64,000 nucleotides of DNA, from the NCBI RefSeq assembly GCF_000145235.1, contig NC_014391.1, positions 3,480,001 through 3,544,000 on the forward strand, written 5' to 3'. The stretch is from Micromonospora aurantiaca ATCC 27029. GTDB taxonomy: Bacteria > Actinomycetota > Actinomycetes > Mycobacteriales > Micromonosporaceae. Position 1 is the stretch's first letter. The number at the start of each line of letters is the position of its first letter. Shown here in pieces: positions 39,603 through 47,447 of the stretch. The notes beneath the pieces were generated by a model. That model saw only the letters and a program-made list of their open reading frames with translations, was not told the origin of the DNA and made no database searches. Made by a program: the position numbers and the translations under genes.

Positions 39603-40111
39603 CAGCGCACCCCCGCCGTGGCCGGGAACCAGTGCAGCTCCGGCACCGCCGTGGTGGCGGCCGGGACCTCGAGGTAGGCCAGGTGGCGCAGGAAGCGGCT
39701 GAACACCACGGCGGCCGGGCCCGGCTCGTGCCGCGCGTCGGTGCGGGCCAGCAGGGCGGTGCCGTTGTCGACGCCGTCGCCCACGTCCACCCGCAGGTAG
39801 CGGGCGACCTGTGTGACGCCGTACTGCAGCACCGCCTCGTCGGCCAGCGCGTGCAGGTGCTTGCAGAGCATGGTGCCGCGCAGCCCGCCGCAGGGCCGGT
39901 TGTTGTTGGTGCTGCAGTTGACCGCGTGCGTGCCGGCGGTCACCGAGGAGACGTAGACGCGTTCCACGTCGGAGCCGCTGGACACCACCCCCTGCAACCG
40001 CCCGTCGGCCAGTTCCACGAAGGGCACCTTGGCGAGCTTGCGGGCCCGCGCGGGCGGCGCCACCCGCAGCACGCTGCGCCGTCGCCACGAGGCGTCGTTC
40101 GCCTCCGTCAT
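39602..40111 (-). CDS. SWIM zinc-finger protein (first gene of MoxR/VWA/DUF5682 unit)
   Basis: A 169-residue protein. The zinc site has C66, C74 and C83-K-H85 in segments NCSTNNNRPCGG and TMLCKHLHALA, fitting a SWIM-type C-x-n-C-x-H pattern with a long insertion. SWIM domains bind DNA or protein. The N-terminal part (RKLAKVPFVELADGRLQGVV) is typical of SWIM proteins. ATG 40111 is used; a longer frame from 40195 adds an Arg-rich leader with no support. The stop shares one base with the next start (TGATG). Confidence 0.83.
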   Translation of the reverse strand: MTEANDASWRRRSVLRVAPPARARKLAKVPFVELADGRLQGVVSSGSDVERVYVSSVTAGTHAVNCSTNNNRPCGGLRGTMLCKHLHALADEAVLQYGVTQVARYLRVDVGDGVDNGTALLARTDARHEPGPAAVVFSRFLRHLAYLEVPAATTAVPELHWFPATAGVR

Positions 40112-40330
40112 CTTCCCGACCTCCCCGCCGGCCGGCCGCCGCCGGGCACGCCGGGACGCCGTCGCCGGCCGTGATCCGTGCCGCTGTGACGACAAGGATC
40201 ATGGACCACGGGTACGACAGGAGCGCCGTCGCGGGCGGCGCCGGGAATACCGTGCGGCCCGGCGGGTAGAGGAGGGCGTGATCGAGCCCGAGCCGTCGTG
40301 CCCGCGATGCCCGGGCGGGCGGCCGGTGCC

Positions 40331-41458
40331 GTGACCCCCGTGGCTCCGGCGGCGCGCCGGGAGGTCCGGGAGGCGTACGAGCGGCTGCGCCGGTACTTCA
40401 TCGTGGCCCTCCAGGCCGGTCTGGCCGCCGGTCTGGCCTGGTACGTGGCCAGCACGCTGCTCAAGAATCCGCAGCCGCTGTTCGCGCCGGCGGCGGCGGT
40501 GGGCACCATCGCCGCGGCGATCGGCAACCGGATCCGGCGGACGGCCGAACTGCTGGGTGGCGTGATCCTCGGAGTGCTGGTCGGCGACCTGCTCATCAAG
40601 CTGATCGGGGCCGGTCCGGTGCAGACCGGCCTGGTGGTCGCGCTCGCCATCTCGCTGGCGGTGGTGATCCGGGGCAGCGGCGCCGTGATGGTGCAGGCCG
40701 GCAGCACCGCGGTCCTGCTGGGCACCGTGGAGCCCAACGCGCCCGACCTGGCGGTGCCGCGTACGGCGAACGCGCTGGTGGGCGGCGGGGTGGCGGTGGT
40801 GGTGGCGCTGCTGTTGTTGCCGCTGAATCCGGTCCGGGTGGTGCACCGCGCCGCCGGGCCCACGCTGGACCTGTTCGCCAACGAGCTGACGGCGGCGGCG
40901 AAGGCGCTCGCCGCCCGGGACGCCGGGGCGGCGGAGGCGTCGCTGGGCCGGCTGGAGGCGGCCGAGGTCGAGCGGAAGCAGACCACCGAGATCGTCGCGG
41001 CGGCCCGGGAGGTGACGTCGCTGTCGCCGTGGCGGTGGCGGCGCCGGGCCCAGTTGCGCCGCTACGAGAACGCCGCCGTCCACCTGGAGCTGGCGTACAC
41101 GAACAGCCGCAACATGGTCCGCCGGGTGGTCGCGTTGCTGGAGGCCCGGGAGCCGGTTCCCCCGGCCCTGCCGGCCGGGGTCGAGGCGTTCGGGCAGTCG
41201 CTGCGGCTGCTGCACCGTGACTTCCTGGCCGGGCGGCCGCCGGACATCGCCCGGGCGCGGGCACGGGAGGCCGCGCAGGATGCCGGCCGGGCGCGGGCGG
41301 CGGGGCTGGGCTTCTCCGGCACGATCGTGGCCTCGCAGCTGCTCATCGTGGTCGGCGAGTTGCTCCAGGCGTCCGGCATGACCAAGATCGAGGCGGACCG
41401 GACGGCCGGTGTCTGCGAGCATCGCCCGGACTCCCGCCCGGACCCAAACGACCGTTAA
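40331..41458 (+). CDS. FUSC/aromatic-acid-exporter-like membrane protein
   Basis: A 375-residue protein with an N-terminal half of about five or six membrane helices (YFIVALQAGLAAGLAWYVAS, then PAAAVGTIAAAIGNR, LLGGVILGVLVGDLLIKLIG, GLVVALAISLAVVIRG, ALVGGGVAVVVALLLLPLNP) and a cytoplasmic helical half. This matches the N-terminal FUSC/ArAE arrangement. The start is uncertain: GTG 40331 overlaps a short upstream frame by the GTGA pattern, and GTG 40298 lacks a ribosome-binding site. Its stop TAA is part of the next gene's -10 element. The substrate is unknown. Confidence 0.75.
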   Translation: MTPVAPAARREVREAYERLRRYFIVALQAGLAAGLAWYVASTLLKNPQPLFAPAAAVGTIAAAIGNRIRRTAELLGGVILGVLVGDLLIKLIGAGPVQTGLVVALAISLAVVIRGSGAVMVQAGSTAVLLGTVEPNAPDLAVPRTANALVGGGVAVVVALLLLPLNPVRVVHRAAGPTLDLFANELTAAAKALAARDAGAAEASLGRLEAAEVERKQTTEIVAAAREVTSLSPWRWRRRAQLRRYENAAVHLELAYTNSRNMVRRVVALLEAREPVPPALPAGVEAFGQSLRLLHRDFLAGRPPDIARARAREAAQDAGRARAAGLGFSGTIVASQLLIVVGELLQASGMTKIEADRTAGVCEHRPDSRPDPNDR

Positions 41459-41461
41459 GCT
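41456..41461 (+). promoter_or_regulatory. Candidate leaderless -10 (TAAGCT) for the M24 peptidase gene
   Basis: TAAGCT ends six bases before GTG 41468. Its first three bases are the stop codon of the FUSC-like gene. Confidence 0.55.
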
Positions 41462-41467
41462 TCGGGG

Positions 41468-42577
41468 GTGGGAATCGAGGAACTGTACCCCGCCGGGCGT
41501 CTCGTCGCGGCCCAGCGCGCCGCCGCCGCTGCGGGCCTGGACGCGCTGCTGCTCACCCCGGGTTCCGACCTGCGCTACCTGACCGGCTACGACGCCCGGG
41601 AGGGGGAGCGGCTGACCTGCCTGGTGCTGCCCGCCGAGGGTGAGCCGACGCTGATCGTGCCGGTGCTGGAGCGGCCGGACGCCGAGGCCGCGCCCGGCAC
41701 CGGGTACCGGATCGTCGACCACGCCGACGGCACCGACCCGTGGCCGCTGGTTCGCGCGGCGCTGCCCGGCCCGGTCCGCGCCGTCGGGCTGGCCGACCGG
41801 ATGTGGGCGCAGCAGGTCCTCGCGCTGCGCGACGCGCTGCCCGGCGCGGCCCAGCGACTCGCGTCCGACGTGCTGCGGGAGATGCGGATCCGCAAGTCGC
41901 CGGCCGAGGTGGCGGCGCTGGCCGAGGCGGGCGCCGCGATCGACGCGGTGCACCTGCGGATGGGGGAGTGGCTGCGCCCCGGCCGCACCGAGCGGGAGGT
42001 CGCCGCCGACCTCGCCGCCGCGATCCGGGCGGCCGGGCACGCCGCCGTCGACTTCGTCATCGTGGCCGCCGGCCCGAACGGCGCGAGCCCGCACCACGGC
42101 ACCTCGGACCGCCCGATCGGCGTGGGCGAGCCGGTCGTGGTCGACATCGGCGGCACCATGCCGTCGGGCTACCGCTCCGACTGCACCCGCACGTACGTCG
42201 CCGGCGGCCCCGCCCCGGCCGGGTTCGTGGACTACTACACGGTGCTGCGGGAGGCGCAGCGCGCCGCCGTGGCCGCCGTCGCGCCGGGCGTGACCGCCGA
42301 GGCCCTCGACGCGGTCGCCCGCGACGTCATCACCGCCGCCGGTTTCGGCGGCGCCTTCCTGCACCGCACCGGTCACGGCATCGGCCTCGACGGCCACGAG
42401 GAGCCGTACGTGGTGACCGGCAACCCCCGGCCCCTTCAGGCCGGCATGGCTTTCTCGGTCGAACCCGGGATCTACCTCGCCGGGCGGCACGGAGCCCGGA
42501 TCGAGGACATCGTCGTCTGCACGACGGACGGCGGGCAACGGCTCAACACCACCCCCACGGAGCTCATCGCGCTATGA
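41468..42577 (+). CDS. Xaa-Pro peptidase family (M24) metallopeptidase
   Basis: A 369-residue dimetal peptidase with an N-terminal creatinase-like domain (RLVAAQRAAAAAGLDALLLT, then YLTGYDAREGERL) and a C-terminal pita-bread domain. The five metal ligands are visible in order: VVVDIGG (Asp), YRSDCTRTY (Asp), HRTGHGIGLDGHEEP (His), SVEPGIY (Glu) and ARIEDI (Glu). It would remove an amino acid from an Xaa-Pro bond. It overlaps the acyl-CoA dehydrogenase gene by four bases, so the two are co-translated; why is unclear. Confidence 0.91.
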   Translation: MGIEELYPAGRLVAAQRAAAAAGLDALLLTPGSDLRYLTGYDAREGERLTCLVLPAEGEPTLIVPVLERPDAEAAPGTGYRIVDHADGTDPWPLVRAALPGPVRAVGLADRMWAQQVLALRDALPGAAQRLASDVLREMRIRKSPAEVAALAEAGAAIDAVHLRMGEWLRPGRTEREVAADLAAAIRAAGHAAVDFVIVAAGPNGASPHHGTSDRPIGVGEPVVVDIGGTMPSGYRSDCTRTYVAGGPAPAGFVDYYTVLREAQRAAVAAVAPGVTAEALDAVARDVITAAGFGGAFLHRTGHGIGLDGHEEPYVVTGNPRPLQAGMAFSVEPGIYLAGRHGARIEDIVVCTTDGGQRLNTTPTELIAL

Positions 42578-43716
42578 ACGTCGACCGGATCCTGCCCACC
42601 GACGAGGCCCACGACCTGCTGGACCTCGCCACCGAACTCGCCGACCGGGAGCTGGCCCCGGCCGCCGCCGGTTTCGAGGCCCGCGCCGAGTTCCCCCGGG
42701 AGGTGCTGCGCACCCTGGGCCGGGCCGGCCTGCTCGGCCTGCCGTACGCCGAGGAGCACGGCGGCGCCGCCCAGCCGTACGAGGTGTACCTCCAGGTGCT
42801 GGAGATCCTCGCCAGCAGGTGGCTGGCAGTGGCCGAGGCGGTCAGCGTGCACACGCTGTCCTGCTACCCGCTGGCCCAGTTCGGCACCGACGAGCAGCGC
42901 AAACTGCTGCCGGACATGATCGGCGGGGAGCTGCTCGGCGCGTACTGCCTCTCCGAGCCGCAGGGTGGTTCGGACGCGGCGGCGCTGACCACGCGGGCGG
43001 TGCGCGACGGCGACGCGTACGTGGTGACCGGCACCAAGGCGTGGATCACGCACGCCCGGGTGGCCGACTTCTACAACATCTTCTGCCGCACCGGCGGTCC
43101 GGGCCCGAAGGGCATCTCCTGCCTGCTCGCGGACCGGTCCACGGCGGGCATCCACCCGCAGGCCGCCGAGCGCACGATGGGTCTGCACGCCTCGCCGATC
43201 GCGCAGATCGCCTTCGACGACGCGCGGGTGCCGGCGGAGCGGCTGATCGGCGGCGAGGGCGCCGGGTTCACCATCGCGATGTCCGCGCTGGACTCCGGTC
43301 GCCTGGGCATCGCCGCGTGCGCGGTGGGCCTGGCCCAGGGCGCGCTGGACTACGCGGTCGGCTACGCCCGGGAACGCCGCCAGTTCGGCCGCGCGATCAT
43401 CGACTTCCAGGGGCTCGGGTTCAACCTGGCCGACGCCGCCACCCAGATCTCCGCGGCGCGGGCGCTCACGCTCGCCGCCGCGCGGCTGCGCGACGCCGGC
43501 CGCCCGTACTCGATCGAGGCGGCCAAGGCGAAGCTGTTCGCCACGGACGTGGCGATGCGGGTGACCACCGACGCGGTCCAGGTGCTCGGCGGCGCCGGTT
43601 ACGTCGCCGACCACCCGGTCGAGCGGTACATGCGGGAGGCCAAGGTGCTCCAGATCGTCGAGGGCACCAATCAGATCCAGCGGCTGGTCATCTCCCGCGC
43701 GCTGGCGAAGGGCTAG
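42574..43716 (+). CDS. Acyl-CoA dehydrogenase
   Basis: A 380-residue FAD enzyme that makes a double bond in an acyl-CoA. Family blocks: GLLGLPYAEEHGG, YCLSEPQGGSDAAALTTRA (flavin and substrate loop), VTGTKAWITHARVADFYNI, FDDARVPAERLIGGEGAGF, YARERRQFGRAIIDFQGL, VLGGAGYVADHPVERYMREA and EGTNQIQRLVISRAL with the probable catalytic Glu. ATG 42574 lies inside the M24 stop (ATGA). Its TAG stop is also the start of a -10 element for the DUF433 gene. Chain length preference cannot be told. Confidence 0.92.
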   Translation: MNVDRILPTDEAHDLLDLATELADRELAPAAAGFEARAEFPREVLRTLGRAGLLGLPYAEEHGGAAQPYEVYLQVLEILASRWLAVAEAVSVHTLSCYPLAQFGTDEQRKLLPDMIGGELLGAYCLSEPQGGSDAAALTTRAVRDGDAYVVTGTKAWITHARVADFYNIFCRTGGPGPKGISCLLADRSTAGIHPQAAERTMGLHASPIAQIAFDDARVPAERLIGGEGAGFTIAMSALDSGRLGIAACAVGLAQGALDYAVGYARERRQFGRAIIDFQGLGFNLADAATQISAARALTLAAARLRDAGRPYSIEAAKAKLFATDVAMRVTTDAVQVLGGAGYVADHPVERYMREAKVLQIVEGTNQIQRLVISRALAKG

Positions 43717-43719
43717 CCT
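43714..43719 (+). promoter_or_regulatory. Candidate leaderless -10 (TAGCCT) for the DUF433 gene
   Basis: TAGCCT ends six bases before GTG 43726. The first three bases are the stop codon of the acyl-CoA dehydrogenase gene. Confidence 0.55.
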
Positions 43720-43725
43720 GTCGCG

Positions 43726-43941
43726 GTGACCTTCCCCCGGATCACCGTGGACCCCGACGTCATGGGGGGTGCGCCCTGCGTACGGCAGTCGCGCATCCCC
43801 GTGGCCACCCTGCTGGCCATGATGGCCGAGGGCATGTCCGTCACGGACATCCTCACCGACCTGCCGTTCCTGGACGAGGAGGACATGGCGGAGGTGCTGA
43901 ACTACGCGGCGGACGCGGTGCGCGACCGGACGGCGCGCTGA
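43726..43941 (+). CDS. DUF433 domain-containing protein (orphan antitoxin-like)
   Basis: A 71-residue protein with the complete DUF433 pattern: ITVDPDVMGGAPCVRQSRIP, then VATLLAMMAEGMSVTDILTDLPFLDEEDM (consecutive segments). DUF433 proteins have a short helix-turn-helix and are usually antitoxins for PIN-like DUF5615 toxins. No toxin follows: the next gene is an Lrp regulator 59 bases on. It may act alone as a regulator or have lost its partner. Confidence 0.85.
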   Translation: MTFPRITVDPDVMGGAPCVRQSRIPVATLLAMMAEGMSVTDILTDLPFLDEEDMAEVLNYAADAVRDRTAR

Positions 43942-43987
43942 GCGTCACCGCGGCGGGCCGGGTGCGGCGTGGGAGCGCTTTTCCGGC

Positions 43988-43993
43988 TAGGGT
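43988..43993 (+). promoter_or_regulatory. Candidate leaderless -10 (TAGGGT) for the Lrp gene
   Basis: TAGGGT ends seven bases before GTG 44001, which favours this GTG over the one at 43992. Confidence 0.5.
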
Positions 43994-44000
43994 GCAGCGC

Positions 44001-44504
44001 GTGGAGGAGATCGACCGTGCCATCGTCGCCGCGCTGACCGGGGACGGTCGGCTGTCGTACACGGATCTGGCCGAGCGGGTGGGCCTGTCGGTGTCGGCCG
44101 TGCACCAGCGGGTCCGCCGGCTGGAGCAGCGTGGGGTGATCAAGGGGTACGCCGCCCGGGTGTCGTTCGAGGCGCTGGACCTGCCGCTGACCGCGTTCGT
44201 GGCGATCCGGCCGTTCGACCCGTCGCAGCCGGACGACGCGCCGGAGCGGCTGGCGCACCTGCCCGAGATCGACTCGTGTTACTCGGTGGCGGGGGAGGAC
44301 TTCTATCTCCTGCTGGTGCGGGTGGCCGGCCCGGCCGACCTGGAACGGGTGCTGCAGGAGATCCGTACCGCCGCGAACGTCACCACCCGCACGACAGTGG
44401 TGCTGTCCACGCCGTACGAGAACCGGCCGCCGAAGATCAATGGCGAGCTGACCGGTCGGGGACGTCCCCGACCGTCGGCGGAGCCGGCAGGTTCCACCGC
44501 CTGA
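44001..44504 (+). CDS. Lrp/AsnC family transcriptional regulator
   Basis: A 167-residue regulator. The helix-turn-helix is IDRAIVAALTGDGRLSYTDL then AERVGLSVSAVHQRVRRLEQ; the RAM effector domain covers about 60-145 (LTAFVAIRPFDPSQP, EIDSCYSVAGEDFYLLLVRV, TRTTVVLSTPYENRPP). Such proteins respond to amino acids. The last 22 codons (Arg/Pro/Ser-rich) overlap the 3' end of the convergent phosphatase gene by 68 bases. Its target is unknown, though a lysine-degradation cluster lies 3 kb away. Confidence 0.89.
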   Translation: MEEIDRAIVAALTGDGRLSYTDLAERVGLSVSAVHQRVRRLEQRGVIKGYAARVSFEALDLPLTAFVAIRPFDPSQPDDAPERLAHLPEIDSCYSVAGEDFYLLLVRVAGPADLERVLQEIRTAANVTTRTTVVLSTPYENRPPKINGELTGRGRPRPSAEPAGSTA

Positions 44505-45048
44505 TCACCCGCCGGCCGTGCTCGTGACCGAGCACGCTGAGCGTGGCGGTGTCCAGCCGCAGCAGCGCACCGGCCGAGGGCGGCAGCCCGATCCAGCGCG
44601 CCCCCAGCACCCGCAGGCTGTGCCCGTGCCCGACGAGCGCGACGTCACCCTCCTCCAGCAGCGGCGCGGCCCGGTCCAGCACGCGGTCCAGGCGGGCGCC
44701 CACCTGCTCCGGTGACTCGCCGCCGGGGCCGCCGTCGGTCCAGATCGACCAGCCGGGCCGTTCCCGCTGGATGTCCGCGGTGGTGCGGCCCTCGTACTCG
44801 CCGTAGTTCCACTCGGCCAGGTCCGGCTCGATCGCGTCCACTGTGAGCCCGGCCAGGGCGGCCGTGCGGGTGGCGCGCTGCCGAGGGCTGGACAGCACCC
44901 GGGCGAGGTGCCGGCCGGCCAGCAAAGGAGCCAGCGCGCGTGCCTGCCGCTCGCCGTCGGGCGTCAGGTCCAGGTCGGTGTACGAGGTGTGCCGGTGGGC
45001 GGCGCTCCAGGTGGTCTCGCCGTGCCGGATCAGCAGGATCTCGTTCAC
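44437..45048 (-). CDS. Histidine phosphatase family protein (phosphoglycerate-mutase-like)
   Basis: A 203-residue member of the PGM/SixA/CobC branch. The RHGE motif (LLIRHGETTWSA) carries the phosphohistidine, SSPRQRATRTAALAG the Arg, LAEWNYGEYEG the acid and VALVGHGHSLRVLGARW the second His. Substrates vary widely in this family. GTG 45048 puts the RHG motif close to the N-terminus; a rare TTG at 45060 is an alternative. The gene overlaps the end of the Lrp gene by 68 bases. Confidence 0.87.
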   Translation of the reverse strand: MNEILLIRHGETTWSAAHRHTSYTDLDLTPDGERQARALAPLLAGRHLARVLSSPRQRATRTAALAGLTVDAIEPDLAEWNYGEYEGRTTADIQRERPGWSIWTDGGPGGESPEQVGARLDRVLDRAAPLLEEGDVALVGHGHSLRVLGARWIGLPPSAGALLRLDTATLSVLGHEHGRRVIRRWNLPAPPTVGDVPDRSARH

Positions 45049-45103
45049 CGGCCCAGTCAACCACGGCGGGGCGGATCGGGCCCGCCGACGGTTTGCGCCG
45101 GCG

Positions 45104-46072
45104 CTACCGGGCCGCCGGCGCCGGTTCGGTGTCGCGCGCCGGTCCCGGTCGGCCGGCCGCCTGTTCCCGGCGGCGTACGCGGCCGGGGCGCAGTTGCAGG
45201 ACCGCGACGGAGGACAGCACCAGCGCGCCGCCGGCGAGCTGCGCGAGCGTCAGGGCCTCGCCGAGCGCGAGCGTGGCCAGCGCGGCGGTGACCACGGGTT
45301 CGAAGGTGGACAGGATGGCCGCGGTGGACGGACCGGTCCGCCTCAGGCCGGCGAAGAAGGCCAGCATCGCCACGACCGTGGAGACCACGGCGATGGCGGC
45401 CAGCCAGAACCATCCCCGCCACCCGAAGCTCAGGTCGACGCCGTCGGTGACCAGGGCGCGAGCGCCGAGGGTGCCGGCGGCACCGGTCATCACCAGCGCC
45501 GACAGCGCCACGGGTGCCAGCCGGTGCACGACGGTGTCGGAGACCAGGATGTAGACCGTGTAGGTGACGGCGGCGGCGAAGGCCAGCAGCGCCCCGAGCG
45601 GGTGGAAGCCCGCGCCACCGGCGCCGAGCAGGACCAGCAGCGTTCCGCCCGAGGCGGCCACCAGGGCCGCGCCGCGTCCCGGGGTGAGCCGGTCCCGGCC
45701 GAGCAGGACCGCGGCCACTGTCACCATGACCGGGTACGTGTAGAGGATCAGCGCCAGCAGTGACGCGTCCATCAGCTCCAGCGCGGAGAAGAACAGGCTC
45801 GCCTGCGTGGCGTACCCGATCGCGCCCAGCCCCAGGGCGACGGCCACCACCCGCCCACGCCTCGTCGCCGGCCGCCCACCGCCGGCGTCGCCCGGCGCCG
45901 CGCGGCGCAGGCCCGGCCGGGTGAGCAGGACGAGCCAGAGCAGTGCGGCGGCCAGCCCGAAACGCACCAGCAGCAGAGACGTCGGGGGGACACCGGCGTC
46001 GTACGCGAGCTTGCCGAAGACGGCCATCGCGCCGAAACAGGCGGCTGACAGGAGACACAGTGCGGCACCCAC
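45104..46072 (-). CDS. EamA/DMT family transporter
   Basis: A 322-residue membrane protein with ten likely helices in two EamA halves: GAALCLLSAACFGAMAVFGK then SLLLVRFGLAAALLWLVLL in the first, and GALLAFAAAVTYTVYILVSD then AILSTFEPVVTAALATLALG in the second. Members export amino acids, purines or drugs. The gene diverges from a LysR regulator across 73 bases, a classic regulator/exporter pair. The C-terminal tail is Arg-rich and cytoplasmic. Substrate not identified. Confidence 0.9.
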   Translation of the reverse strand: MGAALCLLSAACFGAMAVFGKLAYDAGVPPTSLLLVRFGLAAALLWLVLLTRPGLRRAAPGDAGGGRPATRRGRVVAVALGLGAIGYATQASLFFSALELMDASLLALILYTYPVMVTVAAVLLGRDRLTPGRGAALVAASGGTLLVLLGAGGAGFHPLGALLAFAAAVTYTVYILVSDTVVHRLAPVALSALVMTGAAGTLGARALVTDGVDLSFGWRGWFWLAAIAVVSTVVAMLAFFAGLRRTGPSTAAILSTFEPVVTAALATLALGEALTLAQLAGGALVLSSVAVLQLRPGRVRRREQAAGRPGPARDTEPAPAAR

Positions 46073-46133
46073 GCGCCAAGGATCACCGGCACCGACTGCC
46101 CAGGTCCAGCGATGAATTCCGCAGGTGAATCAT

Positions 46134-46139
46134 TAGGAT
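46134..46139 (+). promoter_or_regulatory. Candidate leaderless -10 (TAGGAT) for the LysR gene
   Basis: TAGGAT ends six bases before ATG 46146. It lies in the divergent EamA/LysR gap, which is AT-richer than its surroundings. Confidence 0.5.
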
Positions 46140-46145
46140 TTCCGC

Positions 46146-47063
46146 ATGATCGAGCTGGACCTGCGGCGGTTGCGCTTCCTGCGGGAGTTCGAGGAACGCG
46201 GCACGATGGCCGCTGTCGCCGCGGCTCTGGGCTACAGCCCGTCGACTGTCTCGCAGCAGCTGGCCCTGCTGGAGAAGGAGGCAGGTGTCCGGCTGCTAAG
46301 CAGGGCCGGCCGCGGCGTACGGCTCACCGAGGCCGGGCACGTGCTCGCTCGGCACGCCCGGGTGCTGCTGTCGGCGGCCGAGGCGGCGGAGGCCGACCTG
46401 GCCGCCCTCGACTGTGACGTCCGGGGGAGCGTCCGGGCGGGCGGCCTGCAGTCGGCGGCGCGCCGCCTGCTCGTGCCGGCCGTGGCCCGGATGAGAGCCG
46501 AGCACCCGCGGGTCCGGGTGGAGATCTTCGAGCTGGAACTCGAACAGTCCCTGCCGGGCCTGCGCCTGGGCACCGTCGACCTGGTCATCGGCGACGAGTA
46601 CGACAGCCAGCCCCGCCCCCGCCCGGCGGGGCTCCGTTTCACGCTCCTGCTCGAGGAGCCCTTGCGTCTCGTGCTTCCCGCCGCGCACCCGCTCGCCGGG
46701 CCCGGGGGACACGTCGCGGTCACCGACCTGCGGTCCGAGGTGTGGACCGCCTCCGCCGAGGGCACCGGGCACCACGCCATGGTGGTGGGGACGTGCCGTC
46801 GTCTCGGCGGCTACGAACCGGACCTGCGGCACCGTTCCAGCGACGCGGACGTCCAGCTGGAACTGGTCCGGGCCGGGGCGGCGGTCGCTCTGATGCCGGC
46901 CCTGACCCTGCCCGACGCCGACCCGGCGCTGGCGGTCCGGGGTATCGCCGAGACCGTCCTCCGGCGCCGCCTGGTCGCAGTCACCCGGGACACGCCGCCC
47001 GGGCCCGCCCTCACCGCGTTCCTGGCCGCCGTCACGGAGCGGGTCCGCGACCTCGGCCGGTAG
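46146..47063 (+). CDS. LysR family transcriptional regulator
   Basis: A 305-residue regulator. The winged helix is LDLRRLRFLREFEERGTMAA then VAAALGYSPSTVSQQLALLE. The effector domain has SVRAGGLQSAARRLLVPAVA and the usual two-lobed pattern (LGTVDLVIGDEYDSQP, LVRAGAAVALMPALTLPDAD). It likely controls the divergent EamA exporter. Confidence 0.9.
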   Translation: MIELDLRRLRFLREFEERGTMAAVAAALGYSPSTVSQQLALLEKEAGVRLLSRAGRGVRLTEAGHVLARHARVLLSAAEAAEADLAALDCDVRGSVRAGGLQSAARRLLVPAVARMRAEHPRVRVEIFELELEQSLPGLRLGTVDLVIGDEYDSQPRPRPAGLRFTLLLEEPLRLVLPAAHPLAGPGGHVAVTDLRSEVWTASAEGTGHHAMVVGTCRRLGGYEPDLRHRSSDADVQLELVRAGAAVALMPALTLPDADPALAVRGIAETVLRRRLVAVTRDTPPGPALTAFLAAVTERVRDLGR

Positions 47064-47186
47064 GCGCACACCTTCAACCTATTATCCTAGGACGCCTTAC
47101 GCGATGTACGCCGGTCAACAGCGTTTGCAGCGACACTCACCGGGGACGCGACAAGGGCAAGGCGTAGCCGGACGAGGGAGGGCGAC

Positions 47187-47381
47187 ATGAGCTTCACCGA
47201 CAAGGCGAAGAACAAGGCCCAGGAGATGAGCGGCATGGCCAAGGAGCGGATCGGCGACGTGACCGACAACGAGCGGTTGCGGGCCGAGGGCGCCTCCGAG
47301 CAGAGCACGGCGCGTGCCAAGCAGGCCGGGGAGCACGCCAAGCAGGCGGGCCGCGACGTCAAGGACGCCTTCAACAAGTGA
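47187..47381 (+). CDS. CsbD family stress protein
   Basis: A 64-residue, highly charged protein: SFTDKAKNKAQEMSGMAKER then IGDVTDNERLRAEG. CsbD proteins are small, abundant and induced under general stress; their function is unknown. A GGAGGG precedes the ATG at good spacing. A strong hairpin follows the stop, making this a single-gene unit. Confidence 0.88.
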   Translation: MSFTDKAKNKAQEMSGMAKERIGDVTDNERLRAEGASEQSTARAKQAGEHAKQAGRDVKDAFNK

Positions 47382-47389
47382 GTACGCGA

Positions 47390-47425
47390 ACGGCGGGCCA
47401 CCTCATCGCAGAGGTGGCCCGCCGT
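47390..47425. terminator. Bidirectional terminator between CsbD and KamA genes
   Basis: Perfect 15-base stem ACGGCGGGCCACCTC / GAGGTGGCCCGCCGT with a six-base loop. It serves two convergent genes. Flanking GTACG/CGTAC can extend the stem past a bulge. Confidence 0.85.
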
Positions 47426-47447
47426 CGTACGCCCTGAGGGCCGGGGG

